A DNA stretch of 64,000 nt, taken from contig JAKLMB010000011.1 of the NCBI GenBank assembly GCA_022813625.1, forward strand, positions 248,001-312,000, written 5' to 3'. The notes beneath the pieces are model-generated. The model saw nothing but the letters and a program-made list of their open reading frames with translations. It searched no databases and was not told where the DNA came from. Below, in pieces: positions 1 to 11,742 of this stretch. Numbering within the stretch: the first letter of the stretch is position 1; each line of letters starts with the position of its first letter. A program made the position numbers and the translations under genes. Origin of the DNA: Aaosphaeria pasadenensis. Its lineage: Eukaryota > Ascomycota > Dothideomycetes > Pleosporales.

Positions 1-623
1 ATTTGTTAGTCAAGAATTTCCATGCCGATGCTCTTCACAAATCTATGTTCGCAAGGCAACAGCCATTCGGTTGGTTTTCACTCACACAAGCAATTAGCGA
101 GCCCAATGCAAGGCCAATGTTCGCCGGGCTAGCATAGCCGCGAACGTCCTGCAGCAATTGTAAAATCGACTCCATCACGACTTGTAACCACAGAGCGAAA
201 GTGCAATGAATTCCAAATGGAAGAAAACAATGCTGCTTATTATTGTCAGCTTGAACTATGACGGCAACCCGGTCATACCACTTCGCATAGCGGGGCTGGC
301 CTCGGTTTGGCCTGCTATTTGTCAATTGCGCCTATCGCACAATTCGTCTATCTTCGGTTGTTCTGTCAGAGTCGTAATTATTTAACCTCCTTCCTCATTC
401 GCTAAGCCAGTTCAACCGCCAGAAACATTAGTAGACAAGTGCAACATAAGGGTTTCGTATTATGTGCCTAGCGTACGGCCTGCTACAGTCCAATGCTGAC
501 TAGCGAGCGTAATCGTATCGTCTGAAAAATAGAGCCTGGAAAAACACGAAATTCTAGAAGCTTGAGGAATTGTGAAAAGTCGTAAGATATAGATATTGTG
601 AGACATGAGTTCGCGAGGATGCA
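1..623. other. Intergenic, no supported gene
   Basis: No reading frame here has splice sites, conserved motifs or a believable start. A 96-residue minus-strand frame at 35-325 could be the end of a gene lying to the left, but nothing in it is recognisable. The right end is the 3' flank of the DMT transporter. Confidence 0.5.
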
Positions 624-1970
624 TCATCGAGTCCTTTCATTATCGTCTCCCAACAGTCTGCTCTCCTCATCAGGAATCTGTGTCTTCTGGTCGACGATTG
701 GTGCATTCTTCTGGAGGCTGACCCAGATTGCAGCACCGATAATGAGCATTGCGCCAACAAGACTCTCGACTGGCGGTGTTGTTCCCCAAATGACACGCTC
801 TATCACCAGAGCAAATACTAGTTGGAGATAAGTCAGGTTTGTTGCGCGACCCGCCTTTTCTCGTTGCAGTCCTTCAGTTAAGAGAAACTGGAGCAAGAAG
901 CCAGTAAGGCCAATGATAGTGACCAACCCCCATTGACCCAGAGTGCGAGGGATCACAAAGTGGAGATCTGGGTGAGCAAGAATGATAGTGGCAGAACCAA
1001 CTGTCGCGATGGCAGCGAAGTAATTCACACTTATGAGCGCGTGTGAGCGTTTCCCAATGACACGGATTGTGGCATATGCCATTGATGCCCCCAATGTTCC
1101 CACAATAGCCAACATGATAGCTATCGTATGTTGGCTCACAGATATGGCACCAGTTACCCTGATTTCTTGTGATGCATGTTCGCTGATCATAGTGAAAGCA
1201 TCTACAATTGCTTCACCATGCGGCTCTGGCTTGCCGGATATGGGATCCGCAGGAGGATGGGGGAATAGCCATCGCGGCCGAGCAACAAATAAAACGCCGC
1301 AAAACGCGATTAAACCTGCAAAAGCTTCTTTATACGTGAAGGGTTCTCGAAGCCAAACGAAACAGACAATGGCTGTCATGGTGGGAATCAAGAACGTTAT
1401 GACGGTTGCATCGGAAAATTCAAGCCACGTGAGTGAATCTAGCTTTTACGTTAACATATGTTGCTCCAATGATCTCGGGAACACAACGAGAACTTACAGT
1501 AGAGTCCGAACAATCCTATGAATCCTGCAAAGCCTCGCAAGACCAGCAATTTCCTAACTCCGCGTCTCCCCAACGGAAAGTCGGGAGTCTTATTATACCA
1601 CATGTATAAACAGCCGATGATAGTCGTGCATGACATCCGGACAAAGATGATCTGCAAGCTGTGGAATTTTTCTTCATATCCTGTGGCGAGCAGCTTTGCT
1701 GCTGTGTTCATCTGAATGTCACCGTGTCAGCGTGGTATAATACAGTGGGAAGGTAAGATAACTCACTATAGAACCGCATGTTTGGGCTAAAAATACTAGA
1801 AACAGGCCAAAATTCCGGTAGTAGAAAGACTTCAATCGTTGCCATACTTTGACCCTTGTTGGTAGTTCAGATTCGTGTTCCTCGGCATCTCGGCTTGTGG
1901 ATGGTGTGGGTATTGATGCTGAGGGAGGAGTATCAAGGGTTGCAGTAGACTGCGTGGTCCCATACGCCAT
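624..1970 (-). CDS. DMT-superfamily (EamA) membrane transporter
   Basis: Predicted ten-helix drug/metabolite transporter of the EamA (DUF6) family, probably in the plasma or an organelle membrane; substrate unknown. Three exons, 1970-1767, 1711-1498 and 1438-624, give 410 aa. Both introns (55 and 59 bp) have GTGAGT or GTAAGT donors, and the phases restore the family stretches CGSIMNTAAKLL at junction 1 and GLYYSLTWLEFSDATV at junction 2. The first ~65 residues are a Ser/Thr/Pro-rich cytosolic tail. The two EamA repeats follow, with IPTMTAIVCFVWLREP closing repeat 1. The last ~25 residues are hydrophilic and charged. It resembles SLC35G-like fungal proteins. Nothing in the neighbourhood suggests a pathway. 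The family call is firm; function is open. Confidence 0.88.
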
Positions 1971-3264
1971 TTTGTGTGTGCTGATGCCCTATTCAAGCGC
2001 TGTTCTGAACAGTAGCAGTGACTGAAGACTTAAAGTCGTAGACCATTACAGATGCAGGCGAGGAGGTGCACGGAAAAGGCACGTGAGGGGGAAAATTCTA
2101 GCTTTTTCCTTCTTGTGTTAGCGTATTTACAATGGTTGCAAATCTTGGCGCATGTTGCGCATGATGTTCTTCAAACATCTGGCTTGATGCAATTTTGTGG
2201 CATGCAAAGGAGTCATGCGTAACCGTAACACACTATGAACCATCCATCTACGTAATTGATAGGCACGCCATATTCTTCTAGGAGCGCATAGCACTAGCAA
2301 TTATCGCTTCCAAACCGTGCTGGCAATGATACATTTGCGGAGATGTAACGCTCGACAGTTGCACGAGAAGATTATCCCACCACAATTTGCAGCTGCCGTA
2401 TTGGCCTAGTGATAGAATGAGTAGGAATATAAGGCCATGTTCCTGTTGCTGTTCATCATGCACGTCAGCGATCGCAGTATTGAGGGCAGGATGAGTGTAC
2501 TCTCCAGCGGTGTAAGCCTTAACGGCCGAATGAGGAGATTTCAATTGCAAGTAGGGGATGTTGACTGGTGCTTGCATCTTTGCTCCTTGGTTGCGGAAGT
2601 GTACTTATCATACAAATTAGTGTTGGTACCTGGTCCGCTATGCCATCTCGTACTGTGGTGAGCCTCCAAACTTCCTTCTGAGGAATTGCATCTCAACTTG
2701 TGGATTGGCTCTGATGCTTCGTTTCGTCATGCATCAATGATTTCTTTCTTTCTTCTCTTGATAAAGACAGTTAGGAGCTCACTTGTCACCGTCTCCCGCT
2801 GGATGAGTGCGAAGAACAAAGAGGGTGGCTGCTTGTCGATATTACCGTGGCGCAATGATACCTCCCTCCGTTCGAGGAAGAGTCAGTCACGAACCAAGAG
2901 AAACTAGACGATAGAGCTTAGTTAGACTTCCTTGGACTGTAAAATTTCATTATCTAGAAAGAAATAGCTTCTTTGTCGAGCTCACCGCCACAAAACGCTA
3001 AGGGCCTTTGACGTCTTTCAAGAGCGGCACGCACTGCAGGAGAACGGTTCAACAGCCTGAGTTTGAATCGACGCTTATTAGGATAGCTTCTAGAGAATAC
3101 AGCCAACGCTTTGAAGTTCTTTTACTCATATACAGGGTTATGGCAGAGTCATTCATCATTTAAAAGCCAAGCGTTGGACCAGGACAAAAGGCAGACCTCA
3201 ATAGTCGTGTACGCTTTTGACTAACGACATTTTTCGATGAACAACCTCTCCTTTCGCATCTACC
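1971..3264. other. Intergenic, AT-rich, no supported gene
   Basis: About 1.3 kb between divergently transcribed genes. Only short frames without splice context or motifs are seen, so I treat it as promoter and spacer sequence. Confidence 0.5.
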
Positions 3265-5203
3265 ATGGATACTCGAGAGGTCGACAATTACTCTATCTCT
3301 GAAAGCACACCTTCTCAAACGATTGGCGAATGCTCTGTCTCTGAAAGCATACCTGCTGGAAAGGTTGAGGACGGCTCTAGCTCTGAAAGCACACGTTCTC
3401 AAGAGATTGCTAGAGAAATTGACGACTGTCCTGGCTCTGAAAGCATGCGCACTCGAGACATTGACGATGGCTCTAGCGCAGGTAGCATGCTAGATTCTGA
3501 CGATGACCCTAGCTCAGATAGCACGCTCGATTCTGACGATAGTGCTAAGCACCGAAGAAACTGGCGTCGTCTTCCTGGCTACACAGCTGATGTCCCGGCT
3601 GAGAACCTAGATTACTATGGTCCTGACTTGTTTCATCCAGTCTATATTGGCGAATTGTACAAGGAAGGCCGGTACCAGATAGAGCAAAAGCTTGGATGGG
3701 GATGTGCTTCTACTGTTTGGCGAGCAAAAGACCTCTAGTACGATAGGTTCTATACAGCTCTCTGGCTTTGCAATTAACTAACTTAGCTAACATTTAGCAG
3801 CAACAACAACTTCGTGGCTATAAAGGTATTAGCAGCAAGGGTATCCCAAAGCGACAACAAGGAATTACGGATCTTGCAACGTTTCCGCAACAGTCCTCTA
3901 GATCATCCAGGACGAAAGCATGTTCTTCAATTTCTTGATCATTTCTGCCACAAGGGGGTTAATGGAAACCACCTGTGTATTGTCACAGAGGCACTAGGAG
4001 AAACTTTATATGCGTATACCAATCGTAAAAGACCTTCATACCGGCTGAATAGATCTAAGTGTCGTCAATTTAGTCGGCAACTACTACTTGCGTTGGACTT
4101 TATGCATAAGTGCCACGTTGTTCATGGAGGTAAGTAAAGTAGTGCAACTATCTCAACGTACGCTCAATAATAATAACATTCCCCTAGATTTAAGTTACAA
4201 TAACATTATGTTTTCCTTACCTGATTACATTTCCTACAACGAGCCAACTATTGGCCAGGTTAAGAGAGACGACGGAGAACCACTAGGATATGGTGTTCCA
4301 ACACATGTAGTTGGTATGGCTACGACTTCTATTGACTACGAAAAGAAAAAACATGCTGTGGATCCACTGTTTGTAAAGGTTGTAGACTTCTCTTCCTGTA
4401 AGTTGCTGTACTTTCTACCCCTTTTTATGAGTTGCGCTCAATACGTCTAGCGTTCTTTGACGACGAGTATCCTATTTCTGCGATTGTTACTACGCCCCTT
4501 GCTCCGCCCGAATTGGTTTTCAAGAAGCCCTTGTCCAAAGAAATAGATGTGTGGCAGCTTGCCTGTACTGTAAGTGAGAGGAAATGTTTTGAACCTTTAC
4601 TTTTAACTAACGAGTTCGAGACGTATTATGCTGCCACAGGCCAGGACATTTTCGATCTTGAGGATGATAGACGTGCTCTTATTCCTCAGATGTTCGAATA
4701 CATTGGCCAGTCTTCTGCTGAGTGGCTCCTGGGTGCTATAATCGAGGCCATAGGCAACGGGACTTGGAAAAATGTCCCAAGCACTGATAGTATGTTGTTA
4801 TCATGTCTATCTTTTATCAGCATTTTGATAACTGTATGTAGCTTTTGAATGCGGGAAAAACACTTTGGAGGATATTGTGAGATTGTCGGTTTGTTGGCCC
4901 GACAAGCAATGCAACGACGAGTGGAAAATGACGGAGAAAGCCCTGGAAATGAATCTTGGTAGATGCAGTGAAGAAGATGAAAGGCATCTAAAAGAACAAC
5001 TTGAGATCGAGAAGAAAGCTGCATCTCTATATAGGCCTTTAGAAGGGAGGCCTGATGTAGAAAGGTACATAGTAATGCTTGGAAGATACCTCCGAAGGAT
5101 GCTGGTGGCTGATCCCGATCAGCGCCCAACAGCTGAAGAACTTCTTCTTACGGAGCCATTTATCCAGGATATCTACCATGACGATTATACAGTAGGTGTA
5201 TAA
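3265..5203 (+). CDS. SRPK-like serine/threonine protein kinase, degenerate catalytic loop
   Basis: Protein kinase of the SRPK-like group expanded in filamentous fungi. Five exons (3265-3737, 3798-4129, 4188-4397, 4451-4789, 4842-5203) give 571 aa; all introns are 52-60 bp GT-AG with matching phases. The first ~100 residues are a Ser/Asp/Glu-rich tail built from a degenerate ~17-residue repeat (SESTPSQ, SESIPAG, SESTRSQ, SESMRTR). Kinase motifs in order: glycine loop GWGCASTVW, VAIK lysine, catalytic loop HGDLSYNN where HRDxKxxN is expected (Asp and Asn kept, Lys replaced by Ser), DFS in place of DFG, APPE in place of APE, and WQLAC of subdomain IX. A 45-nt stretch at 4570-4614 has GT...AG ends and a CTAAC box and may be a sixth, frame-preserving intron. 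The locus is low in GC. It may be a weak kinase or a pseudokinase. Confidence 0.82.
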
Positions 5204-5372
5204 ATAGAACATGCCTCATCTGGGGTTCAGTATCACGTCACTTTCTTTATTCGTTTATTTCAGACTGTTGTTGTACGCTAGTTCATGATTATCGATACTT
5301 ACTCTGTACATTGTGAAATTTTATTGAGTTATTCCAGATTGACCAAGTGTATTCACTCTAAGATGTTAGTCT

Positions 5373-5444
5373 GTGTGCTCTCTGAAAGAACAATGTGCAT
5401 GCTCTCTCTGAGACAACATTGTGCATGCTCTCTGAAAGAACAAT
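5373..5444. repeat. Three-copy imperfect tandem repeat, unit 22-26 bp
   Basis: Three adjacent units share the core GTGCATGCTCTCTGAAAGAA. They lie at about 5373-5394, 5395-5420 and 5421-5444. The middle unit has a 2-bp insertion and substitutions. A weaker, partial fourth copy (GTACATGCACTCAGAG) follows. Confidence 0.7.
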
Positions 5445-6087
5445 GTACATGCACTCAGAGTTGAGGCCAATTGAGACGACATTTAAATTGGACCCTACCT
5501 CTACTTTCACCACAGCTACAAGTTCTACTTCCAATTACCCTGCTCCTCAGCAAAAGCTGCTTCCTAGCAATAATTGCTCTACGCCATTGGATTTGAGCTA
5601 TCCTATCTCTCTTTCGGTAAGTAAACTACGGTTTCCCTCCCATGAGGCTATATATTTGATGCTAACGAATCTTGCAGCAACCGCAGTCGGCCAGTCCCTC
5701 ACAGAAAAACTACCAAGCTTCCCATCTCAATCTGCAATCATTGACATGTTACATCCTTGCGTTGGCTGGCCTCGTAAACATAGCACCCCGGCAACCAAAA
5801 CCAAAAGGAAACATGAAAACATCACAAACCTTTGCGAACAACTTGCGCTAAGACATGAATTCGAAGGCTTTGCTCGTCTTTTCATCATTAACTATCCTCA
5901 TAAAAGCGACAAGGAACAACGATTACATATCACAATCCATCTCCAAACACCCGAGCAAAAAAGGAACGGTCTTTACATAGTTGGACATATTATAGTCAAG
6001 AAGGTTGGCGATGCCTCTTTCAAACTACGACTGCGTACCAAGGGCGGAGCCATACAGATCTTCCCAGACCCAGTGTTCCCTTATTAG
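5425..6087 (+). CDS. Hypothetical ORF with an alternative spliced form
   Basis: The first ATG of this frame lies inside the tandem repeat. Read straight through, it encodes 220 aa, Ser/Thr/Pro-rich at the start and basic at the end, with no motif I recognise. There is a near-ideal intron at 5617-5677 (61 bp, GTAAGT donor, GCTAAC branch box, TTGCAG acceptor). If spliced, the frame changes and stops at 5851, giving 121 aa. The two readings differ completely after residue 64. The AT-rich surroundings, origin in a repeat and lack of recognisable domains make a real protein doubtful. Transcript data would decide. Confidence 0.28.
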   Translation: MLSERTMYMHSELRPIETTFKLDPTSTFTTATSSTSNYPAPQQKLLPSNNCSTPLDLSYPISLSVSKLRFPSHEAIYLMLTNLAATAVGQSLTEKLPSFPSQSAIIDMLHPCVGWPRKHSTPATKTKRKHENITNLCEQLALRHEFEGFARLFIINYPHKSDKEQRLHITIHLQTPEQKRNGLYIVGHIIVKKVGDASFKLRLRTKGGAIQIFPDPVFPY

Positions 6088-7607
6088 CGCGTTGAAACGA
6101 AGTAACTTTTGTAACAATCTGATTCTCAATCTTTCTTTTTTTGATGTGTTCCATCTACTGGTCAGAGATAAGAATGTATTATCAGGCCAACTGTCTGGTT
6201 ACTACATCGAAGGAAAGTGTTGGCATCAAATAGTAAATAGGCAAAGCGATAGAAGCACGTACGTAAATCTCAATCGAGTAGTAAGTGGCACACATGATCA
6301 TATCATTTCTACCACAAAGAGAATGTTTTCCTAATATGCAAGATGCTGATTTAAAATTGTGATCATAGGGTTAGGAGAGTTGTGAGAATCTGCATATGGG
6401 CCTGCTTTGATTTCACAGATGGTCTATGATTAATTAACGCTTCAGTACTCCAGATCCATTACATAGAAGGACTAATTTGGGCGCAGTTGATTTCACTCCT
6501 GGTGAGATGATCCCCCAAACATTACTAAAAGATTTAGCAATGCATTCGTACTCGATGGTACTGCTGTACTGAGCTAAAGGTCTTCTCCTAACCACTGCAT
6601 TGATCGCCATCATTTCAGCGTAGATGGAGTTTCGAAAACCCTGATTATCCTACCTGGAATAGGCAAAGAGCCATGATTAAGAGTGAATGTGCATGTCCCG
6701 TATCCTTTACAATCGCCTAATATACAAACAGGCGTTACATACTACAGCATATTGGTTGCCTTACATGCTTGCCGCCTCTCGAGTGACAGTCATATCCTCC
6801 CAACTGGAAGTATTCGACTTACATACACTATCTAGGGTGGCAATCACCACTGTTTCATGGAAGACCACTCAATAGAGGGTTGCCGTGCATTACGAGCATG
6901 ACGTACCTCGATAACTGACCGTCATGCGTTACATCTATTGGAGTTAAAGAGTTGCTGGAGAATTTTGCCCTGAGCATTATCAACTCTGTATTTTTCGGCG
7001 CGATTGACTTTGAATGGAAAACATTCGAGTCACTGAGTGCCGCCACTCCAGCATGCTCCGAACTGCCCGTATTTAGTCCTTCGGTGGCACAATGTGCCGG
7101 GGACTCTGATCTAAGTTGAGTTGATCCTTCGTCACATCAGTCCGGCCGGATGAAAGAAGTATAGATTCTTTGGAATTCTTGTCATATATTGTCAAAAAGG
7201 GTGGAGACAGCCAACACCGATGGTGATGGGGCCGTAGTTCTTCCTAGTGACGAAGAAATTTCGAATAATGTGATGAATTCATTTTGCATGGCGTATTCGG
7301 TGATAAGATAGGCATTTAAAATAACGGTATTAGTTCAATGGGTCAGTTAGCTTTATCGAGAGTGTAGGGGTCAAATTACATTCCTATTTTGCTATGTAGG
7401 GTTTAGAGAATAAACGTATGGTTAGAGGCGAGTCATCGATATGATCCAAATTTTGAAGAGAAACGAAATTGTCTATTATCTCTAGCGAATGTCGCAGCGG
7501 TTGCTACTCAGTCAATTCTCATCAAGAGGCGTCGACCTTGTAACTCTATCTGTAACTACATATCCGCACTTGCAAGCCTTGCGGCTGTTCAGAGTAGAAC
7601 AGAAGAT
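6088..7607. other. Intergenic, no supported gene
   Basis: About 1.5 kb with only short, motif-free frames on both strands. The right end is the 3' flank of the Egh16-type gene. Confidence 0.5.
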
Positions 7608-8617
7608 CTAGTTGCGAACAATCTCCATGCGCTTCTTGAGACGGTAAGCAATAGCCCTCTTTCTGGCGTTGGCGCTCTGGGTGAAAGCGACAGATCCACC
7701 GAAGGGACCAGCAGCAGCACCGTTGCGGACACGAGCAATGCACACGTTGCTGGCACCACCAACATTGGCGTCACAAGTCATACCAGCAGGCATCTTGACT
7801 TGCATGTCAAACTCGGTGGAAGTGGCAAGAGAGATACCCTGGACACCAAGTCCTGGAACATCCTTGGTGACCTCAGCGTCCTGGAAGGCAGCCGGGTCGG
7901 TTCCACCAGAGGTGCCGTCAACAGAGGCCTCGAATGGACCAGCACCATCTTGGTTGATCTGGTCATCGTTAGTCAAAATGTTTTCAGATGTCTATGGTAG
8001 AAGCCAATGCTTACCTGACGGAAAGTCATATCAATAGTGCCATCATCGTTGGCGGTGGGCAATCCGCTGGTAGCACCTGTGCCTGCAGCAGCAGCAACAC
8101 GGCTTTCTGGTGGGCCCTCAGCCTTGTTGCCACCTCCTCCGAGAAGGCCCTGAATGCCAGTGGCACCTCCACCGTTGCCACCGCCGCCACCGAGGAGTCC
8201 ACCGAGCAACTGGCGCCTCTGACCGCGGCCGCCCTGGTTGCCCTGCCCGGCCTGTCCACCCTGGTTCTGGATGTTATCCTCAACACCAACACTGCCGGAA
8301 GCACCGTTGTTGGTAGGAACATTGCCGTTGCCAGCACCCATGAAAGATGCGATCATGACGGCAGCGTCGACCGGGCCGTTACCCTGGGTACGGCCTAGAG
8401 GACCGCACTTGCCGCTCTGGATGTCACGGTCACGGATGATGGCAGTGTCCGCCTGGGAACCGCATCCGTTAGAAGAGCAATCGCGAGGAGTGCCATCGGC
8501 GACGGTCAATCCGGGCATGTTGACACCGTTGGCACCCTTCACCTCCACGACCATACCGTGGGCAGAAACATAGGCGATGAGGCCGGCGGCCACTGCGAGC
8601 TGTTGTGTGAAAAGCAT
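7608..8617 (-). CDS. Egh16/GAS1-type secreted appressorial-family protein (DUF3129)
   Basis: Secreted fungal protein of the Egh16/GAS1 (DUF3129) family. Known members are expressed in infection structures and in insect pathogens; their biochemical role is unknown. Two exons, 8617-8015 and 7958-7608, give 317 aa; the 56-bp intron has a GTAAGC donor and is phase 0, joining MTFRQ to INQDGAGPF. Residues 1-19 are a signal peptide ending before HGMVVEVKGANGV, a typical family start. Further family stretches are CGPLGRTQGNGPVDAA and, near the C-terminus, DANVGGASNVCIARVRN. Several conserved cysteines suggest disulfides. Residues ~115-170 are a long Gly/Gln-rich low-complexity insert containing the basic RGQRR. 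Its presence fits a plant- or insect-associated fungus but does not prove pathogenicity. Confidence 0.88.
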
Positions 8618-10134
8618 GTTGGATGTTGATGAAACGGCCTGAGGAAAGATGAAGAATTAAGTATGAAATCGAAGGAACGTTTGAGACTGCAGCACCGGGC
8701 TGTTTGATGTCGATATTAAAGAAGAAAAGAAATGAAGAATAGAAGTGAAGTTGTTGTTGTGGTGGTAGTTGGATGATGACAGCAAGTAGTTGGAATGAAT
8801 TCAAGGCTTCTTATACCTAGAACGATGGCAATTGAGCATCTTCCGAATGCCACCCATTTTGATATCTTCATGGAATATGCTTCATATTCCACACCCATCT
8901 CCAACGCAAGATTTGCTTGGCTGTGAATTGGTGTTTCCGTGAGATCTTGGCTTCCACAGGAATATCACCAATCTGGATGCCTAGAATGCCCTGATGGGAA
9001 GGAAAGTTCGGTTTCAAAGCTTCTTTTTTTGGTTGCGAGTGTATCGGGACTCTTGGCGGCCGGTGTATCGTAGCCTGGGTCCATTTTGCTTACCTTTTGA
9101 CAAAACTTAAAACAACCCTAGCATGATTCGGAACGAAACTTAATTCAGACGAACAATATGGGGCGCAAGTTGCTTGATTTCGATTAGACGAAGCAATTCC
9201 ATGGGCATTTTGGCTTTAGTTAACTGTCGCCGACTTTGTGAGCACATCTGTTCAAGAATGTGGAACTCAATGAATCATAGTCATTGTTATCGTATCGAGG
9301 TTTCCATTGCGAAGGTATTACTATGATGAGTGTGTGGAGTTAACTACAGGTAGGGATTCTCAGTCGGCAATCGGATCAATCCTCGTCGAAAATCCGTCCA
9401 ACCAGAAACAATCAAGTCCAGCGAAACGTCTCCGTGCACTCCAAGTTTCTGCGTGTGCATTATTGTTGTGTGCGGCATGATCTACAACAAGCAATTGTTT
9501 GAAACGTTGGGGTCTTGCCAAAAGCGCGACCAGCCCCAGCATCAGCGCATGAGCCTCGGCCCGAAGAAACGCTAAACACACGATCGAAACTCGAGATGAT
9601 ACTCACCAAGTATGAGATATGGGATCGTTTTGTTTTTGTTGCGTTTGAATAATTAAAAATAGACAGTTCGAAAACAAAAAGTGTGGAGGTTTGCAAGGCC
9701 AGGGAGTGTATTGTGTTCAGACTCCAAAATTATAGCTACAACCTCTTACAACCTATCAGGTTGGAATTTCATACTCATTAGCAGCGCCAGCAGCTCTGAC
9801 AGACTAAAAATGGAATGACACGCTAAATCGCACTCGACAACACTATCATTTGTAGGGCCTTGCCCGGATCAGATAGGAGCATCATGGAATTGCCTGAATT
9901 TATGATGGGTGTTTGTTCGGCTCATTGATATTGTTACTTGCTTTTTATGTATCTTGACATTCTGCTAAGAATTGCGCAATCTACTAGGCAATGTGTCGTG
10001 ATCTTGCGCGAACCTGATGCAATACAGTACTTCTATGCAATATATAAATGATAATAAGTCTGAATTCGATGGGAAGTAGAATCTCGATCATTAATTGCAC
10101 AGCTTCCAATATTCTTAACTACATCCCCATTTAA
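8618..10134. other. Intergenic, promoters of the Egh16-type and BVMO genes
   Basis: A divergent 1.5-kb spacer. A TATA-like stretch (TATATAAATG) lies near 10040, about 90 bp before the BVMO start. Minus-strand frames at 9360-9696 lack motifs and are not called. Confidence 0.5.
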
Positions 10135-11742
10135 ATGACGGTATCAAAGCATCACGACGCCCTGGTGGTTGGCACAGGTTTCGGGGGCTTGTATGAGCTT
10201 TATCTCCTCAAACAATTGGGGTTGGACGTACTAGCTATTGACTCAGCCACGGATGTTGGAGGAACATGGCACTGGAATCGATACCCGGGAGCTAGGAGTG
10301 ACGTAGACAGCCAAACATACCGATACTCATGGGATAAGGAACTACTCCAGACCTCCAAATGGTCACACAATTACCTTACGCAGCCGGAGCTTGAAGAATA
10401 CTTCCAGGGAATTGCACGGAAGCACGACTTGTACCCGCATATACGCTTTGAGACGGAGCTCAAGCATGCAAATTGGAATGATCAGAAGAATGTTTGGGAA
10501 GTCGGTACCAGTGCAGGTGACGAATTTACGGTCCGCTATCTGGTCACAGCCATAGGAATTCTGCATCGGAAGAACATACCTGAAGTCCCGGGACTGGAGA
10601 CGTTCAAAGGTCGTGTTGTACACAGCTCGTCATGGAAACCAGACGTGGAATGGGAAGGCAAACGCATCGGCGTCATTGGCAGCGGGGCGTCCGGTGTTCA
10701 ACTAGTCGGCGCTCTCGCGGAACATGCAAAGTCACTAGAGCATTTCATTCGACATCCGCAGTATGTCTTACCCGCTGCTCTACGGCCTGTATCTCCTGAG
10801 GAGCGGAAGGCCATCAATGGAAACTATGATAAGCTTTGGCACAGTGTGTTCGCATCTTCTCTCGGATTCGGATTCCCGGAACCCAACAGGCCTGTATTTT
10901 CCGTATCTGCCAAAGACCGCGAGCATATCTTCCAAGACCTTTGGGACGAAGGGAGCGGTTTCCGTTTCATGTTTGGTGGGTTCTCGGATCTCGCCACTGA
11001 TGAAGCGGCGAATAAGGAGGCGATCAGTTTCATCCATCGAAAGATCAAAGAAATCGTTAAAGACCCCGAGACTGCTGAAGTGCTTCTATCGAAGGACTGG
11101 TTTGCGCGACGACCACTCACAGACGATAAATATTATTACCGTTTCAATCAAGAGAACGTTAGTGCTGTGGACTTGAAGAAGACTCCGATTACCAGTATTG
11201 AGTCCGGAGGTATCAAAACATCCGACGGGAAATTGCATGAGCTCGACCTCATTGTGTTTGCGACTGGCTTCAATGCAACGGATGGATCGTATTTTGCTAT
11301 CGATATAAAAGGGCGTGATGGACTGAGTCTGAGGGACCATTGGTCGGAAGCACCTCGAACCCATCTCGGAGCTGCAACATCGAAGTTCCCGAATCTGTTC
11401 TTCGTCAATGGCCCTGGCGCAGCATTTGCGAACAACGTGCCTGTGACCGAGACTGGAGCTTCATTCGCCGCAGACCTGATTGCCCGTGCAGAAGAATATC
11501 GCAAGGAAGGCAAGGGCAATGGCGTTATCGAGAGTACAAAAGAGGCAGACGAGCAATGGTTTGAGACTATAACAACTGTTGCTAACCAGACATTGTTTTC
11601 GAAGACACCGAGCTGGTTCTTTGGAGAAAATGTCGAAGGGAGGGCCGTGGCGCCGCGATTCTTTTTTGGTGGCATCGGTCGGTTGAGAGCCGCAATTTCT
11701 CATGAACAGGAACAGGGATATCCAGGCTTCCAGTTTTCCTGA
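10135..11742 (+). CDS. Type I Baeyer-Villiger monooxygenase
   Basis: FAD- and NADPH-dependent monooxygenase of 535 aa that should insert one oxygen beside a ketone carbonyl, giving an ester or lactone. It is a single exon, and the length is normal for cyclohexanone-monooxygenase-like enzymes. FAD Rossmann motif GTGFGG is at 13-18. GGTWHWNRYPGARSDVDS (42-59) matches the active-site signature. The BVMO fingerprint FKGRVVHSSSW (157-167, FxGxxxHxxxW) and the NADPH motif GSGASG (182-187) follow. No signal peptide, so it is probably cytosolic. It lies upstream of a Zn2Cys6 regulator on the same strand and 4.7 kb from an HSL-type esterase, a natural partner to hydrolyse a Baeyer-Villiger ester. Substrate unknown. 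Confidence 0.93.
   Translation: MTVSKHHDALVVGTGFGGLYELYLLKQLGLDVLAIDSATDVGGTWHWNRYPGARSDVDSQTYRYSWDKELLQTSKWSHNYLTQPELEEYFQGIARKHDLYPHIRFETELKHANWNDQKNVWEVGTSAGDEFTVRYLVTAIGILHRKNIPEVPGLETFKGRVVHSSSWKPDVEWEGKRIGVIGSGASGVQLVGALAEHAKSLEHFIRHPQYVLPAALRPVSPEERKAINGNYDKLWHSVFASSLGFGFPEPNRPVFSVSAKDREHIFQDLWDEGSGFRFMFGGFSDLATDEAANKEAISFIHRKIKEIVKDPETAEVLLSKDWFARRPLTDDKYYYRFNQENVSAVDLKKTPITSIESGGIKTSDGKLHELDLIVFATGFNATDGSYFAIDIKGRDGLSLRDHWSEAPRTHLGAATSKFPNLFFVNGPGAAFANNVPVTETGASFAADLIARAEEYRKEGKGNGVIESTKEADEQWFETITTVANQTLFSKTPSWFFGENVEGRAVAPRFFFGGIGRLRAAISHEQEQGYPGFQFS

Noticed and set aside
7669..8573. Several plus-strand frames opposite the Egh16-type gene
   Set aside because: They mirror the Gly-rich coding strand; composition is explained by the real gene on the minus strand.
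9360..9696. Minus-strand frames between the Egh16-type and BVMO genes
   Set aside because: Low-complexity, overlapping frames without motifs or introns that join them.
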